Notes under the pieces: model-generated
The model's database searches: none
What the model saw: only the letters and a program-made list of their open reading frames with translations
Told to the model about the DNA's origin: nothing
Program-made: the position numbers and the translations under genes
Origin: Lutibacter oceani
GTDB taxonomy: Bacteria; Bacteroidota; Bacteroidia; Flavobacteriales; Flavobacteriaceae
Length of the DNA stretch: 64,000 bases
Reading direction: 5' to 3'
Assembly (NCBI RefSeq): GCF_003384935.1
Contig: NZ_QTTQ01000010.1
Span: 248,001-312,000, forward strand
Shown: in pieces, positions 36,947 to 44,939 of the stretch
How the letters are laid out: the number at the start of each line of letters is the position of its first letter
Numbering within the stretch: position 1 is the stretch's first letter

Positions 36947-38254
36947 CTATTCAATTCTGGTAATTTTAGCCCCAATAGCTCTTAAACGTGTATCTATATT
37001 TTGATACCCTCTATCAATTTGTTCAATATTATGAATTGTACTTGTTCCTTTTGCTGATAGCGCTGCTATTAATAATGAAATACCTGCTCTAATATCAGGT
37101 GAAGTCATAGTTGTAGCTTTTAAACTAGATTCATGATTCATACCAATAACAGTAGCTCTATGTGGATCACACAAAATTACTTTGGCTCCCATATCAATTA
37201 ATTTATCTACAAAAAACAAGCGACTTTCAAACATTTTTTGATGAATTAAAACGCTTCCTTTTGCTTGAGTAGCAACAACTAAAATAATACTTAAAAGATC
37301 AGGTGTAAAACCTGGCCAAGGAGCATCAGAAATTGTCAAAATTGAACCATCAATAAAATTTTGAATTTCGTAACTATCTTGTTCAGGAATAAAGATATCA
37401 TCCCCTTTTCTTTCTAAATTAATTCCAATTTTTTGAAAAACACGCGGAATCAATCCTAAATCGTCCCAACTTACGTTTTTTATTGTGATGGAAGATTTTG
37501 TCATAGCAGCCATACCAATCCAGCTACCAATTTCGATCATATCTGGTAAAATTCTATGGGAGCATCCACTCAAAATTTCAACACCTTCAATAATTAGTAA
37601 ATTAGAGCCTACTCCTCTAATTTTTGCGCCCATACTATTCAACATTTTACATAATTGTTGTAAATAGGGTTCACACGCAGCATTATAAATTGTTGTAATA
37701 CCTTTTGCCATGACAGCAGCCATAACAATATTTGCAGTTCCAGTTACCGATGCTTCATCTAAAAGCATATTAGTTCCTGTAAGGTAATCTGCTTCAACAC
37801 CGTAAAATTTTTCGTCTTTATTATATCTGAATTTTGCTCCTAATTTTATAAATCCCTCAAAATGTGTATCTAACCTTCTACGTCCAATTTTATCACCACC
37901 TGGTCTTGGAATATACCCCTTTCCAAAACGTGCTAATAATGGGCCAACAATCATAATAGAGCCTCTTAAAGAACTACCATCTTGTTTAAACTTTTCAGAT
38001 TCTAAATATTTAAGATTAAGGTCATCAGCTTGAAAAGTATAAGTATCACTTTTAATTTTTTCAATTTTTACCCCTAATTCACTAAGAATATAAATTAGCT
38101 TATTAACATCTCTAATATCTGGAATATTACTTATTGTAACTTTGTCTTTTGTTAACAAAACCGCACAAATAACTTGCAAAGCTTCATTTTTAGCTCCTTG
38201 GGGAGTTATATCCCCACTTAGTTTGTGACCTCCTTCAATTACAAATGTTGCCAT
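36947..38254 (-). CDS. murA: UDP-N-acetylglucosamine 1-carboxyvinyltransferase MurA (Asp variant)
   Basis: 435 residues, EPSP-synthase-like fold. It adds enolpyruvate from PEP to UDP-GlcNAc, the first committed step of peptidoglycan synthesis, in the cytoplasm. Landmarks are GAKNEALQVICAVLL (Lys22/Asn23), SSLRGSIMIVGPLLARFG, and the active loop PRPGGDKIGRRRLDTHFEG. In that loop the position of the catalytic Cys of E. coli MurA (Cys115) holds Asp121. The Asp variant is active but not alkylated by fosfomycin in the mycobacterial and chlamydial enzymes. It is 11 bp downstream of the DUF4290 gene, probably one operon. Confidence 0.96.
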   Translation of the reverse strand: MATFVIEGGHKLSGDITPQGAKNEALQVICAVLLTKDKVTISNIPDIRDVNKLIYILSELGVKIEKIKSDTYTFQADDLNLKYLESEKFKQDGSSLRGSIMIVGPLLARFGKGYIPRPGGDKIGRRRLDTHFEGFIKLGAKFRYNKDEKFYGVEADYLTGTNMLLDEASVTGTANIVMAAVMAKGITTIYNAACEPYLQQLCKMLNSMGAKIRGVGSNLLIIEGVEILSGCSHRILPDMIEIGSWIGMAAMTKSSITIKNVSWDDLGLIPRVFQKIGINLERKGDDIFIPEQDSYEIQNFIDGSILTISDAPWPGFTPDLLSIILVVATQAKGSVLIHQKMFESRLFFVDKLIDMGAKVILCDPHRATVIGMNHESSLKATTMTSPDIRAGISLLIAALSAKGTSTIHNIEQIDRGYQNIDTRLRAIGAKITRIE

Positions 38255-38265
38255 CTTTTACTAAA

Positions 38266-38898
38266 TTATTTATATTTAATATTTTTTTTTCTCGAATCGT
38301 TTTGTCTACTCTTATTGGTAGGTTTTCTTTTACGCATTAACTCTTTTACTTCAGACAATGTTTCCGTACTTTCTGTAAGATCAATTTTTTTGTGAGATAA
38401 CTCCTTAAGATGCTTAAATATTACCTTATCTTCAACAGTATCTTTATTCCAGTTTAAATAACACTTTTTCATATGATTTGCAATTGCATAATACAATGCT
38501 TCACGTGCTTCTCCTTCTTCCCAGGTTAAAGCAACATCAATCATAGTTTGAATGTTATTTCCATAAAAACGATACTTTGAAGCTGATTTTGGATACGCTA
38601 AAGGCTCTGGTTTTGCTTGAAGCTCTTCTTTTAGTGGTTTTTCATATGGAGATTCTACATCAAGCTTAAAATCAGACATTATAAATAACTGATCCCAAAG
38701 TTTATGTTTAAAGTCTGGAACATCACGTAAATGAGGCTGTAAATTTCCCATAACATCTACTATTGCCTTTGCCATTTTATTACGTTCTTCAACATCTTCA
38801 AGACTCACACAGTAGTCTACTAATTTTTGAATATGTCTGCCATATTCTGGTATTATTAAATGTGGTCTTTCACCATTGTATTCTAAATCAAATTCCAT
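38266..38898 (-). CDS. DUF4290 family protein
   Basis: 210 residues from the ATG at 38898 (MEFDLEYNGERPHLIIPEYGRHIQKLVDYCVS); a longer reading would need a TTG at 38928. A soluble, mainly helical protein with conserved LEYN and PEYGRHIQ at the start and RNKMAKAIVDVMGNLQPHLRDV. A basic C-terminal tail rich in Lys/Arg ends it (MRKRKPTNKSRQNDSRKKNIKYK). The family is restricted largely to Bacteroidota and its role is unknown. It sits between a UvrD-type helicase gene and murA, 11 bp from murA. Confidence 0.85.
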   Translation of the reverse strand: MEFDLEYNGERPHLIIPEYGRHIQKLVDYCVSLEDVEERNKMAKAIVDVMGNLQPHLRDVPDFKHKLWDQLFIMSDFKLDVESPYEKPLKEELQAKPEPLAYPKSASKYRFYGNNIQTMIDVALTWEEGEAREALYYAIANHMKKCYLNWNKDTVEDKVIFKHLKELSHKKIDLTESTETLSEVKELMRKRKPTNKSRQNDSRKKNIKYK

Positions 38899-38962
38899 GT
38901 ATCTTTTCTTCTTTATTAATTTATGCAAATTACAATATAAATATCGGTTTTACAATGCTATT

Positions 38963-41290
38963 TTAGCTAATAATTGTAAGCTTCGCAAATTGTAATAGTA
39001 ACTTTTTAACACCTACGGAAGCAAATCTTATTTCAGCTTTTTGGTTAGCACCACTTCCTTCTAAACTAAGAACTTCTCCATTACCAAACTTTGTATGATT
39101 TACAACGTTTCCAACCACAATATTATTGTCGAATAAGTTTGATTTTGAAACAGTAGCTTTTGTAACTTTTTTTAAGTTTTTTGGTGGCTGAAACTCAATT
39201 TTTTGTGTTGTATTTTTTTTAATTGGAGTACGTTGAACTGGTTTTTTAAATCGTATTTTATTTTGAGGAACACTACCAAAAATATCTTCATTAATAAACT
39301 TATTTTGCATTGCAGCAGGTTCTTTAACAGTCAGATATTCCAAAAATTTATCATCTATTTCTTCCAAAAACCTACTTGGTTCACAATCAACCAATTTACC
39401 CCAACGATAACGCGTTTGTGCATACGTTAAATAGGCTTGTTTTTCTGCCCTGGTTAAAGCTACGTAAAACAATCTTCGTTCTTCTTCCAACTCACTACGT
39501 GTATTCATACTCATTGCTGAAGGAAACAAATTTTCTTCCAAACCAACAATATATACGTATGGAAATTCCAATCCTTTTGCTAAGTGAATAGTCATTAATG
39601 AAACCCTGGGTGTATCATCTTTTTTATCGCTGTCAAAATCGGTTGCTAATGCAACATCTTCTAGAAAAAATGCCAATGAATCATCCTCCTCTTTTTCTTT
39701 TTGAACTTCAATAAAATCTTTTATACCATTTAATAATTCCTGTACGTTTTCAACTCTGCTCACTCCTTCTGGAGTTCCGTCTTTCTCCAAATCTTTTATT
39801 AGCCTAGTTTGTTTTACAACAAATTCAGCAACTTCAAAAGCATTTTTAGTTTGCGCTTCAATTTGAAAATGCTGCACCATTGTTATAAAATTATCCAGTT
39901 TATTTTTTGTTCCTGAATTTAATTTTAAATCGTACTTATTTAAATTTTGAAGTAATTCAAAAATTGATATTTTATAATGGTTAGCAGCAACTGAAAGTTT
40001 ATCAATAGTACTTGCGCCGATACCTCGCATTGGATAATTTATAACTCTTTTTAAAGCTTCTTCATCATTTGGGTTTATTAGCAAACGTAAATAACCCAAC
40101 GTATCTTTTATTTCTTTTCGTTGATAAAAAGACAATCCTCCATAAATTTTATGTTTTATGTCTTTTTTTCTAAGCGCATCTTCCAGCGCTCTAGACTGGG
40201 CGTTTGTTCTATATAAAATTGCGAAATCAGAACCTTTTAATTGCAAATTCATCATATTATCAAAAATAGAATTTGCTATAAACCTTCCTTCTTCCCCTTC
40301 AGTATAAGTACGCATTACTTTTACTTTAGCTCCTTCATCATTATCTGTCCAAACTTCTTTGTCTAATTTTGTTTTATTTTTTTCAATTACAGAATTTGCT
40401 GCCTGCACAATGTTATTTGATGAACGATAATTTTGCTCTAATTTAAAAATCTCAACCTTGTCATAATCGCGTTGAAAGTTTAAAATATTTTGAATGTTTG
40501 CTCCACGAAAAGCATAAATACTTTGAGAATCATCACCTACTACACAAATATTTTGAAAACGATCTGCTAATGCTCTTACAATTAAATATTGAGAATGATT
40601 TGTATCCTGGTACTCATCAACCAAAATATATTTAAATCTGTTTTGATATTTTGCTAAAACGGCTGGAAAACGAGTTAATAATTCGTTAGTTCTCAGCAAT
40701 AAATCATCAAAATCCATAGCACCGGCTTTAAAACAACGCTCTACGTATTGATGATATATTTCACCCATTTTAGGACGCTGAGCCATTTTATCAGCTTCAA
40801 TAAGTTCCGGGTTATTATAATATGCTTTTACTGTAATTAAGCTATTTTTAAAGGAGGAAATTCGACTTAAAACCTGTTTTGGTTTATAACGGTCTTTGTC
40901 TAATTGCATTTCTTTAATTATTGAAGAAAGCAATCTTACGGCATCTTGTGTATCGTAAATTGTAAAGTTTGAAGGGAAACCTAAATGTTCACCTTCAGAG
41001 CGTAATATGCGTGCAAAAACAGAGTGAAAAGTTCCCATCCACAAATTCTTTGCTTCCGAAGCACCAACAACAGTTGCAATACGATTTTTCATTTCGCGTG
41101 CTGCTTTATTGGTAAATGTTAATGCTAAAATATTAAAAGCATCCACATCCTTATTCATTAAATGTGCAATCCTATATGTTAAAACACGGGTTTTACCTGA
41201 ACCTGCTCCAGCAATAATAATCATAGGTCCTTCTTTATGAACAACCGCCGCTTTTTGAGATTCGTTAAGATTTTCTAAATAATTTATCAC
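38963..41290 (-). CDS. uvrD: UvrD/PcrA-type superfamily 1 DNA helicase
   Basis: 775 residues. Motifs run in order: Q motif (LNESQKAAV), Walker A (AGAGSGKT, 27-34), motif Ia (LTFTNKAAREM), motif II (VDEYQDTN), III (VVGDDSQSIYAFRGA), IV (LEQNYRSS), V (VSLMTIHLAKGLEFPYVYIVGLEENLFPS) and VI (EEERRLFYVALTRAE). The C-terminal Tudor-like region (VVGNVVNHTKFGNGEVLSLEG) is typical of PcrA/UvrD. It unwinds DNA 3' to 5' in nucleotide excision and mismatch repair. The start appears to be GTG at 41290 (INYLENLNESQ). DUF4290 and murA genes follow on the same strand. Confidence 0.94.
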   Translation of the reverse strand: MINYLENLNESQKAAVVHKEGPMIIIAGAGSGKTRVLTYRIAHLMNKDVDAFNILALTFTNKAAREMKNRIATVVGASEAKNLWMGTFHSVFARILRSEGEHLGFPSNFTIYDTQDAVRLLSSIIKEMQLDKDRYKPKQVLSRISSFKNSLITVKAYYNNPELIEADKMAQRPKMGEIYHQYVERCFKAGAMDFDDLLLRTNELLTRFPAVLAKYQNRFKYILVDEYQDTNHSQYLIVRALADRFQNICVVGDDSQSIYAFRGANIQNILNFQRDYDKVEIFKLEQNYRSSNNIVQAANSVIEKNKTKLDKEVWTDNDEGAKVKVMRTYTEGEEGRFIANSIFDNMMNLQLKGSDFAILYRTNAQSRALEDALRKKDIKHKIYGGLSFYQRKEIKDTLGYLRLLINPNDEEALKRVINYPMRGIGASTIDKLSVAANHYKISIFELLQNLNKYDLKLNSGTKNKLDNFITMVQHFQIEAQTKNAFEVAEFVVKQTRLIKDLEKDGTPEGVSRVENVQELLNGIKDFIEVQKEKEEDDSLAFFLEDVALATDFDSDKKDDTPRVSLMTIHLAKGLEFPYVYIVGLEENLFPSAMSMNTRSELEEERRLFYVALTRAEKQAYLTYAQTRYRWGKLVDCEPSRFLEEIDDKFLEYLTVKEPAAMQNKFINEDIFGSVPQNKIRFKKPVQRTPIKKNTTQKIEFQPPKNLKKVTKATVSKSNLFDNNIVVGNVVNHTKFGNGEVLSLEGSGANQKAEIRFASVGVKKLLLQFAKLTIIS

Positions 41291-41358
41291 AGGAATTCTT
41301 TAAAATTCAAAAGTACTATTCCAAATTAAGTTGGGCAATAAAAGTTATCGACAAATAA

Positions 41359-42585
41359 TTATTTTATAAAATTATAGTGTTTTGTAAACTGGCTTATAAA
41401 AATTAATATTAAACCAACCACAATTAAAAAACTAAAAATCAGTAATATAATTGTATAGTTTTCAATAGGTTTAAATTGAATTAAAATTAAAAAGCCTTGT
41501 AGAAATAATACTATTTCTGTTAAAAAAACACCTACTAAAAAAAATCCTATTCCTGTTTTAGAAATTGGTTTATTAAAAAAGATGATTTTTAACTCTTTTA
41601 ATAAAAAGAAGATAAAAACACTCATAAAAGCAAGTGTAAATAAATGTAAATATCCAATTATAAAAAAAGGTTTTAATGCCAAAGATTTTTTAACAAAATA
41701 CGGAAATGCAGAAGCTGTTTGAGCTAAAATTTTTAATGCATATGCAACTGTAGCAAAGGTTAAAAGTATTTTTGAAATAATACTGCAATTAATTTGTTGA
41801 AAGACCTGTTTTAAAATTTTGAAAAGAAATACTAATGATATCAATTGTAAAATTGATGCTAAAAAACCAATTATATTTAAAGTGCTATTATTTGAACTCC
41901 ATAAAATAGAAAGTATATATGCTGGAATACAAGCTATATTTAAAAATATTAAAAAGTACTTTTTAAATTTATTAGATATTAAAACTTCCTTATTTTCTAA
42001 AACTTTAAATAACAATCCGAATAAAGCAAAAACAAAGAATCCATTGTATAAAAAATGTAAATAGAAATAGACTGTATTATAATATAATGTTGTTTTTCCT
42101 TGTGTTACAATTACATAAGCTAAAAACCAGGTTGCAAAACTTGAAATTAAATAATAATAAATACCATATTTAACCAGTTTAACTGAAATACTTTTACCGC
42201 TTACATCCTTTAATAACCTGAAAGATAGCATATAAGAAGTTATTCCAAATACTGAAAGCAGAACTATAGAAAACACTCTATAACCACTTATTAAAAAGCT
42301 AATTAACATTAAAAAAACAACAATTAATATTATAATTAAAGTATTTTTATAAATAGTTGAATTCCTTTTTTCTTTAGGTATAAACAATTTTAAAATTAAG
42401 GAAATAACAGCTAAATATCCCCATCCTAAAAATGCTACATGAGAGTGCCCTTGTAATAAATTTTTATATGAAATAATTTTAGTTGGAAAGGCAAAATTAT
42501 AACGTAATATTAATCCATATATGGCCGAAAGTATAAATAAAAATAATGAATATAAAATAAGTGTTCTATTGTTTCTAAATAGCAT
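41359..42585 (-). CDS. 12-helix membrane protein with conserved intramembrane His, unknown function
   Basis: 408 residues, about 12 hydrophobic helices, no soluble domain. The motif QGHSHVAFLGWGYL (His47, His49) lies at the start of the second helix; further His are at 177 (YFYLHFLYNGF) and 314 (GYLHLFTLAF), both in helices. Such patterns resemble NnrS and haem-copper-oxidase subunit I relatives, but the full metal-ligand set cannot be established. It is on the same strand as the helicase, 68 bp upstream of its start. Function unknown; haem or copper binding is only a suggestion. Confidence 0.6.
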   Translation of the reverse strand: MLFRNNRTLILYSLFLFILSAIYGLILRYNFAFPTKIISYKNLLQGHSHVAFLGWGYLAVISLILKLFIPKEKRNSTIYKNTLIIILIVVFLMLISFLISGYRVFSIVLLSVFGITSYMLSFRLLKDVSGKSISVKLVKYGIYYYLISSFATWFLAYVIVTQGKTTLYYNTVYFYLHFLYNGFFVFALFGLLFKVLENKEVLISNKFKKYFLIFLNIACIPAYILSILWSSNNSTLNIIGFLASILQLISLVFLFKILKQVFQQINCSIISKILLTFATVAYALKILAQTASAFPYFVKKSLALKPFFIIGYLHLFTLAFMSVFIFFLLKELKIIFFNKPISKTGIGFFLVGVFLTEIVLFLQGFLILIQFKPIENYTIILLIFSFLIVVGLILIFISQFTKHYNFIK

Positions 42586-42634
42586 TAATTAATAATTTGG
42601 TATTGCAAATAAACATTAAAATTTAGAACAAAAA

Positions 42635-42665
42635 AAAACGACTTCAAAAAAATGAAGCCGTTTTT
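42635..42665 (-). terminator. Terminator of the FadL-type porin gene
   Basis: AAAAACGACTTCA and TGAAGCCGTTTTT with one mismatch, A-rich loop, and T run on the minus strand, 23 bp after the porin stop. Confidence 0.75.
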
Positions 42666-42688
42666 AAAATTAACTTGTGATTGTATTA

Positions 42689-44029
42689 CTATTTACTAAA
42701 AGTATAAGATATTCCTAACATTATCATATCAGTAGTCATTTCATAACCAACTTTAGATCCAGGAATTGCTCCGTATGGATTTGAAGCAGAAGCCATCATT
42801 GGGTTTAAAACTTGACCTTCTGTTTTTCCATCACTTGAACCGTGATGATAAACTCCATTTAAAGTAAAATTGTCATTAAAGTGGTATCCAAAACCTAATT
42901 GAAATGCATTCGCAATAACAGCAGTTGCTGGTGTAGAGAAAAATGCCAGTTCCTCTTCAATTGGATTGCTGCTATATGTATAACCAACTCTTAAAGGTAA
43001 TTTTTCAATACCTTTATATTGTAAACCAACAGATATTATATTAATGTTTTTCCAACCAAAACCTGCTACAGAACCTGTTTGAGTCCATCCTTTTTCAGCA
43101 AAACCATCTGTGTTTTCATAATCTACCATTCTATAATCTAAAGCTAAATCAATTGTTTCATTTGAATAACCTGTACCAAAAGACAATATAGCAGGATAAT
43201 CCATATTAAAACTATTAGTAGTTGTAGCGTTATCTAAATGTGTGTTTTCAAATTCTAAATCTCCAAAAGATTGTGCAGTTTTATAAGAAGCACCTAATTT
43301 AAAACCTCCATCTGATTCATAAAACAAACCAACTTGTGCTCCAAAACCAATAGCAGAAGCTTTATCGCTTATTCCATAACCTGCAGCAGTTGGACTAGCA
43401 GTTGGGTTTGGTGCTAATTCTAACGCACCATAATTAATTGTTGGTTCAATACCAATTGAGAAATTATCAGAAATTTCATAAGCCCAAGTTACCCCAATTT
43501 GCAATAACATATAATCAGATTCTAAATGTCCAAAACCCATAGCTTGTTGAGGATAGTTTATAGGGTTTGAGTTTTCAGTTGGGTTAAAGTTAGGGCTCAT
43601 TGGATTGTTTGCTTCCTCTGGAAAAGTAACTCCAAAACCACTAATACCAAAAGCCGAAACTCCAAACGTGTGTTTACTATCTTCATTACCCCAAACCATT
43701 GCTAATGCAGGCATTGGAGAAACACCTCTATCATCTTCTGTAATTCCTGAAACAGACGGAGCTCCCGCACCTAACATTCCTGCAGGTAAAGTTGCACTTA
43801 GTTCTGGTGAAGAAAAGAATAACCCTAAATCAAAATTCATTATTTTATTATCAAAAGTTGATATTGATGCAGGGTTCCATTGCAATGCACCACTAATATC
43901 AATTGGTTGTGCTGTTGCTGCTCCACCCATAGACATATTAACAGAACCAACTCCTTGCATAATGTGTCCAGCTTGAGAAAAAGTTGCAGTTGTAAATAAT
44001 AAAACTGCTAATTTTAGTAAATTTTTCAT
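42689..44029 (-). CDS. Outer-membrane transport protein, OmpP1/FadL/TodX family
   Basis: 446 residues, signal peptide (residues 1-20, ATFSQAG). The mature N-terminus GHIMQGVGSVNMSMGGAATAQPIDISGALQWNPASI is the FadL N-terminal hatch with the NPA motif. The barrel follows, with typical LGASYKTAQSFGDLEFE, DLALDYRMVDYENTDGF and LPLRVGYTYSSNPIEEE. The last strand is TDMIMLGISYTFSK. FadL-type channels move long-chain fatty acids or other hydrophobic compounds across the outer membrane. Two GTGTAACA-based inverted repeats lie upstream of the gene, which suggests regulation. Confidence 0.92.
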   Translation of the reverse strand: MKNLLKLAVLLFTTATFSQAGHIMQGVGSVNMSMGGAATAQPIDISGALQWNPASISTFDNKIMNFDLGLFFSSPELSATLPAGMLGAGAPSVSGITEDDRGVSPMPALAMVWGNEDSKHTFGVSAFGISGFGVTFPEEANNPMSPNFNPTENSNPINYPQQAMGFGHLESDYMLLQIGVTWAYEISDNFSIGIEPTINYGALELAPNPTASPTAAGYGISDKASAIGFGAQVGLFYESDGGFKLGASYKTAQSFGDLEFENTHLDNATTTNSFNMDYPAILSFGTGYSNETIDLALDYRMVDYENTDGFAEKGWTQTGSVAGFGWKNINIISVGLQYKGIEKLPLRVGYTYSSNPIEEELAFFSTPATAVIANAFQLGFGYHFNDNFTLNGVYHHGSSDGKTEGQVLNPMMASASNPYGAIPGSKVGYEMTTDMIMLGISYTFSK

Positions 44030-44059
44030 AATTTAATATTTGTTTAATATTCTTTGTTA

Positions 44060-44104
44060 TGTAACAATTATTGCTTTAATTATAATTATTCTACAATTGT
44101 TACA
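44060..44104. promoter_or_regulatory. Wide inverted repeat at the FadL-porin transcription start
   Basis: TGTAACAATT (44060-44069) and AATTGTTACA (44095-44104), perfect 10-nt arms 25 bp apart. The right arm extends to CA, giving the same GTGTAACA half-site on the other strand. It overlaps the predicted start of transcription. Confidence 0.4.
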
Positions 44105-44107
44105 CAA

Positions 44108-44115
44108 CAAAATTA
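44108..44115 (-). promoter_or_regulatory. -7 promoter box of the FadL-porin gene
   Basis: TAATTTTG on the minus strand, a full TAnnTTTG match 79 bp before the ATG (44029). The GTGTAACA elements lie on both sides of it. Confidence 0.5.
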
Positions 44116-44166
44116 AATAGATTCGTAAGTATTAATACTGACAATTATCATTAATTACCTTTTACA

Positions 44167-44186
44167 AGTGTAACAGATGTTACACT
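44167..44186. promoter_or_regulatory. Palindromic candidate operator upstream of the FadL porin
   Basis: AGTGTAACA-GA-TGTTACACT, 9-bp arms with a 2-bp spacer, lying about 138 bp upstream of the porin ATG (44029). The half-site GTGTAACA is identical to that of the palindrome before the TonB receptor at 18187, although spacing differs by 2 bp. Confidence 0.5.
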
Positions 44187-44258
44187 GATAAGATGCTTAA
44201 TTTCATTTTATTAAAATTTGTAATATTTATTAAATTTTCAATAATTATTGAAGGAATA

Positions 44259-44289
44259 TTGTGTATTATTTTAACATAGTTTAATTTTG
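44259..44289 (+). promoter_or_regulatory. Promoter of the small membrane-anchored protein gene
   Basis: TTG (44259-44261) and TAATTTTG (44282-44289) with a 20-bp spacer, a good Bacteroidota promoter. Transcription would start near 44296, which favours the ATG at 44307 over the one at 44292. Confidence 0.55.
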
Positions 44290-44306
44290 AAATGAAATTT
44301 ATATTT

Positions 44307-44828
44307 ATGGAAACCGAAAAAATAATTGACTTAATAAGTTACACAGTACCAGCAATTGTAACAGGTATTGTATCCTATTACTTCTTTTTTAATTACACTA
44401 AAAATGAAGAACGTAAAATTAAATTATCAATTCTTAAAGAAAATCAAAATAATGGACTTCATTTAAAACTACAAGCATATGAGCGAATGACATTATTTAT
44501 GGAACGAATTAAGCCATCAAAATTATTATTAAGAGTAACTTCAATTAATAATGATAAAAATGCATATACACTAAGTTTAATAAATACAATTGAACAAGAA
44601 TTTGAACATAATTTATCACAACAAATTTATATTTCAGAAGAATGCTGGAGTGTTATAATTGCTGCAAAAAATGCGACTTCACAAATAATTAAAAAAACTT
44701 CAGAAGATAAAAATATTACAAATGCACAAGAATTAAGAGAAGCTATTTTAAAAAGAATGTTAGAGACTTCTCCTCCATCAACAACTGCTCTTTCATTTAT
44801 AAAAAATGAAGTGAAGAGTATTCTTTAA
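44307..44828 (+). CDS. Small membrane-anchored protein, unknown function
   Basis: 173 residues from ATG 44307 (METEKIIDLISYTVPAIVTGIVSYYFFF). One N-terminal helix is followed by a cytoplasmic, helical, charged domain (LKENQNNGLHLKLQAYERMTLFMERIKPSKLLLRV, then EQEFEHNLSQQIYISEECWSVIIAAKNATSQII). Proteins with this layout are common, uncharacterised flavobacterial genes (DUF7935-like, by memory). It is not obviously connected with the divergent FadL porin. Transcription ends in the large hairpin at 44829-44938. Confidence 0.65.
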   Translation: METEKIIDLISYTVPAIVTGIVSYYFFFNYTKNEERKIKLSILKENQNNGLHLKLQAYERMTLFMERIKPSKLLLRVTSINNDKNAYTLSLINTIEQEFEHNLSQQIYISEECWSVIIAAKNATSQIIKKTSEDKNITNAQELREAILKRMLETSPPSTTALSFIKNEVKSIL

Positions 44829-44938
44829 AAAAGCTGTTATAAAAACTGAGCTTGTCTAAGTTGAGATTATATATTAAATCCTCAAACTATTTAGACAAGC
44901 TCAGTATAACTTTAAACTTTAAAACAGCGTTTTTTTTA
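44829..44938. repeat. Large nested hairpin, bidirectional terminator or palindromic repeat element
   Basis: The inner stem pairs ACTGAGCTTGTCTAA (44845-44859) exactly with TTAGACAAGCTCAGT (44891-44905) and continues as GTTGAG/CTCAAAC. The outer stem is AAAAAGCTGTT against AACAGCGTTTTT, with T runs on both strands. It lies between two convergent genes and can terminate both. The GAGCTTGTC core recalls short dispersed palindromes in bacterial genomes. Confidence 0.6.
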
Positions 44939-44939
44939 A

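Noticed and set aside
43605..43976. 123-codon plus-strand reading frame in the FadL porin gene
   Set aside because: Proline/alanine-rich translation of the opposite strand of a conserved gene; no start context.
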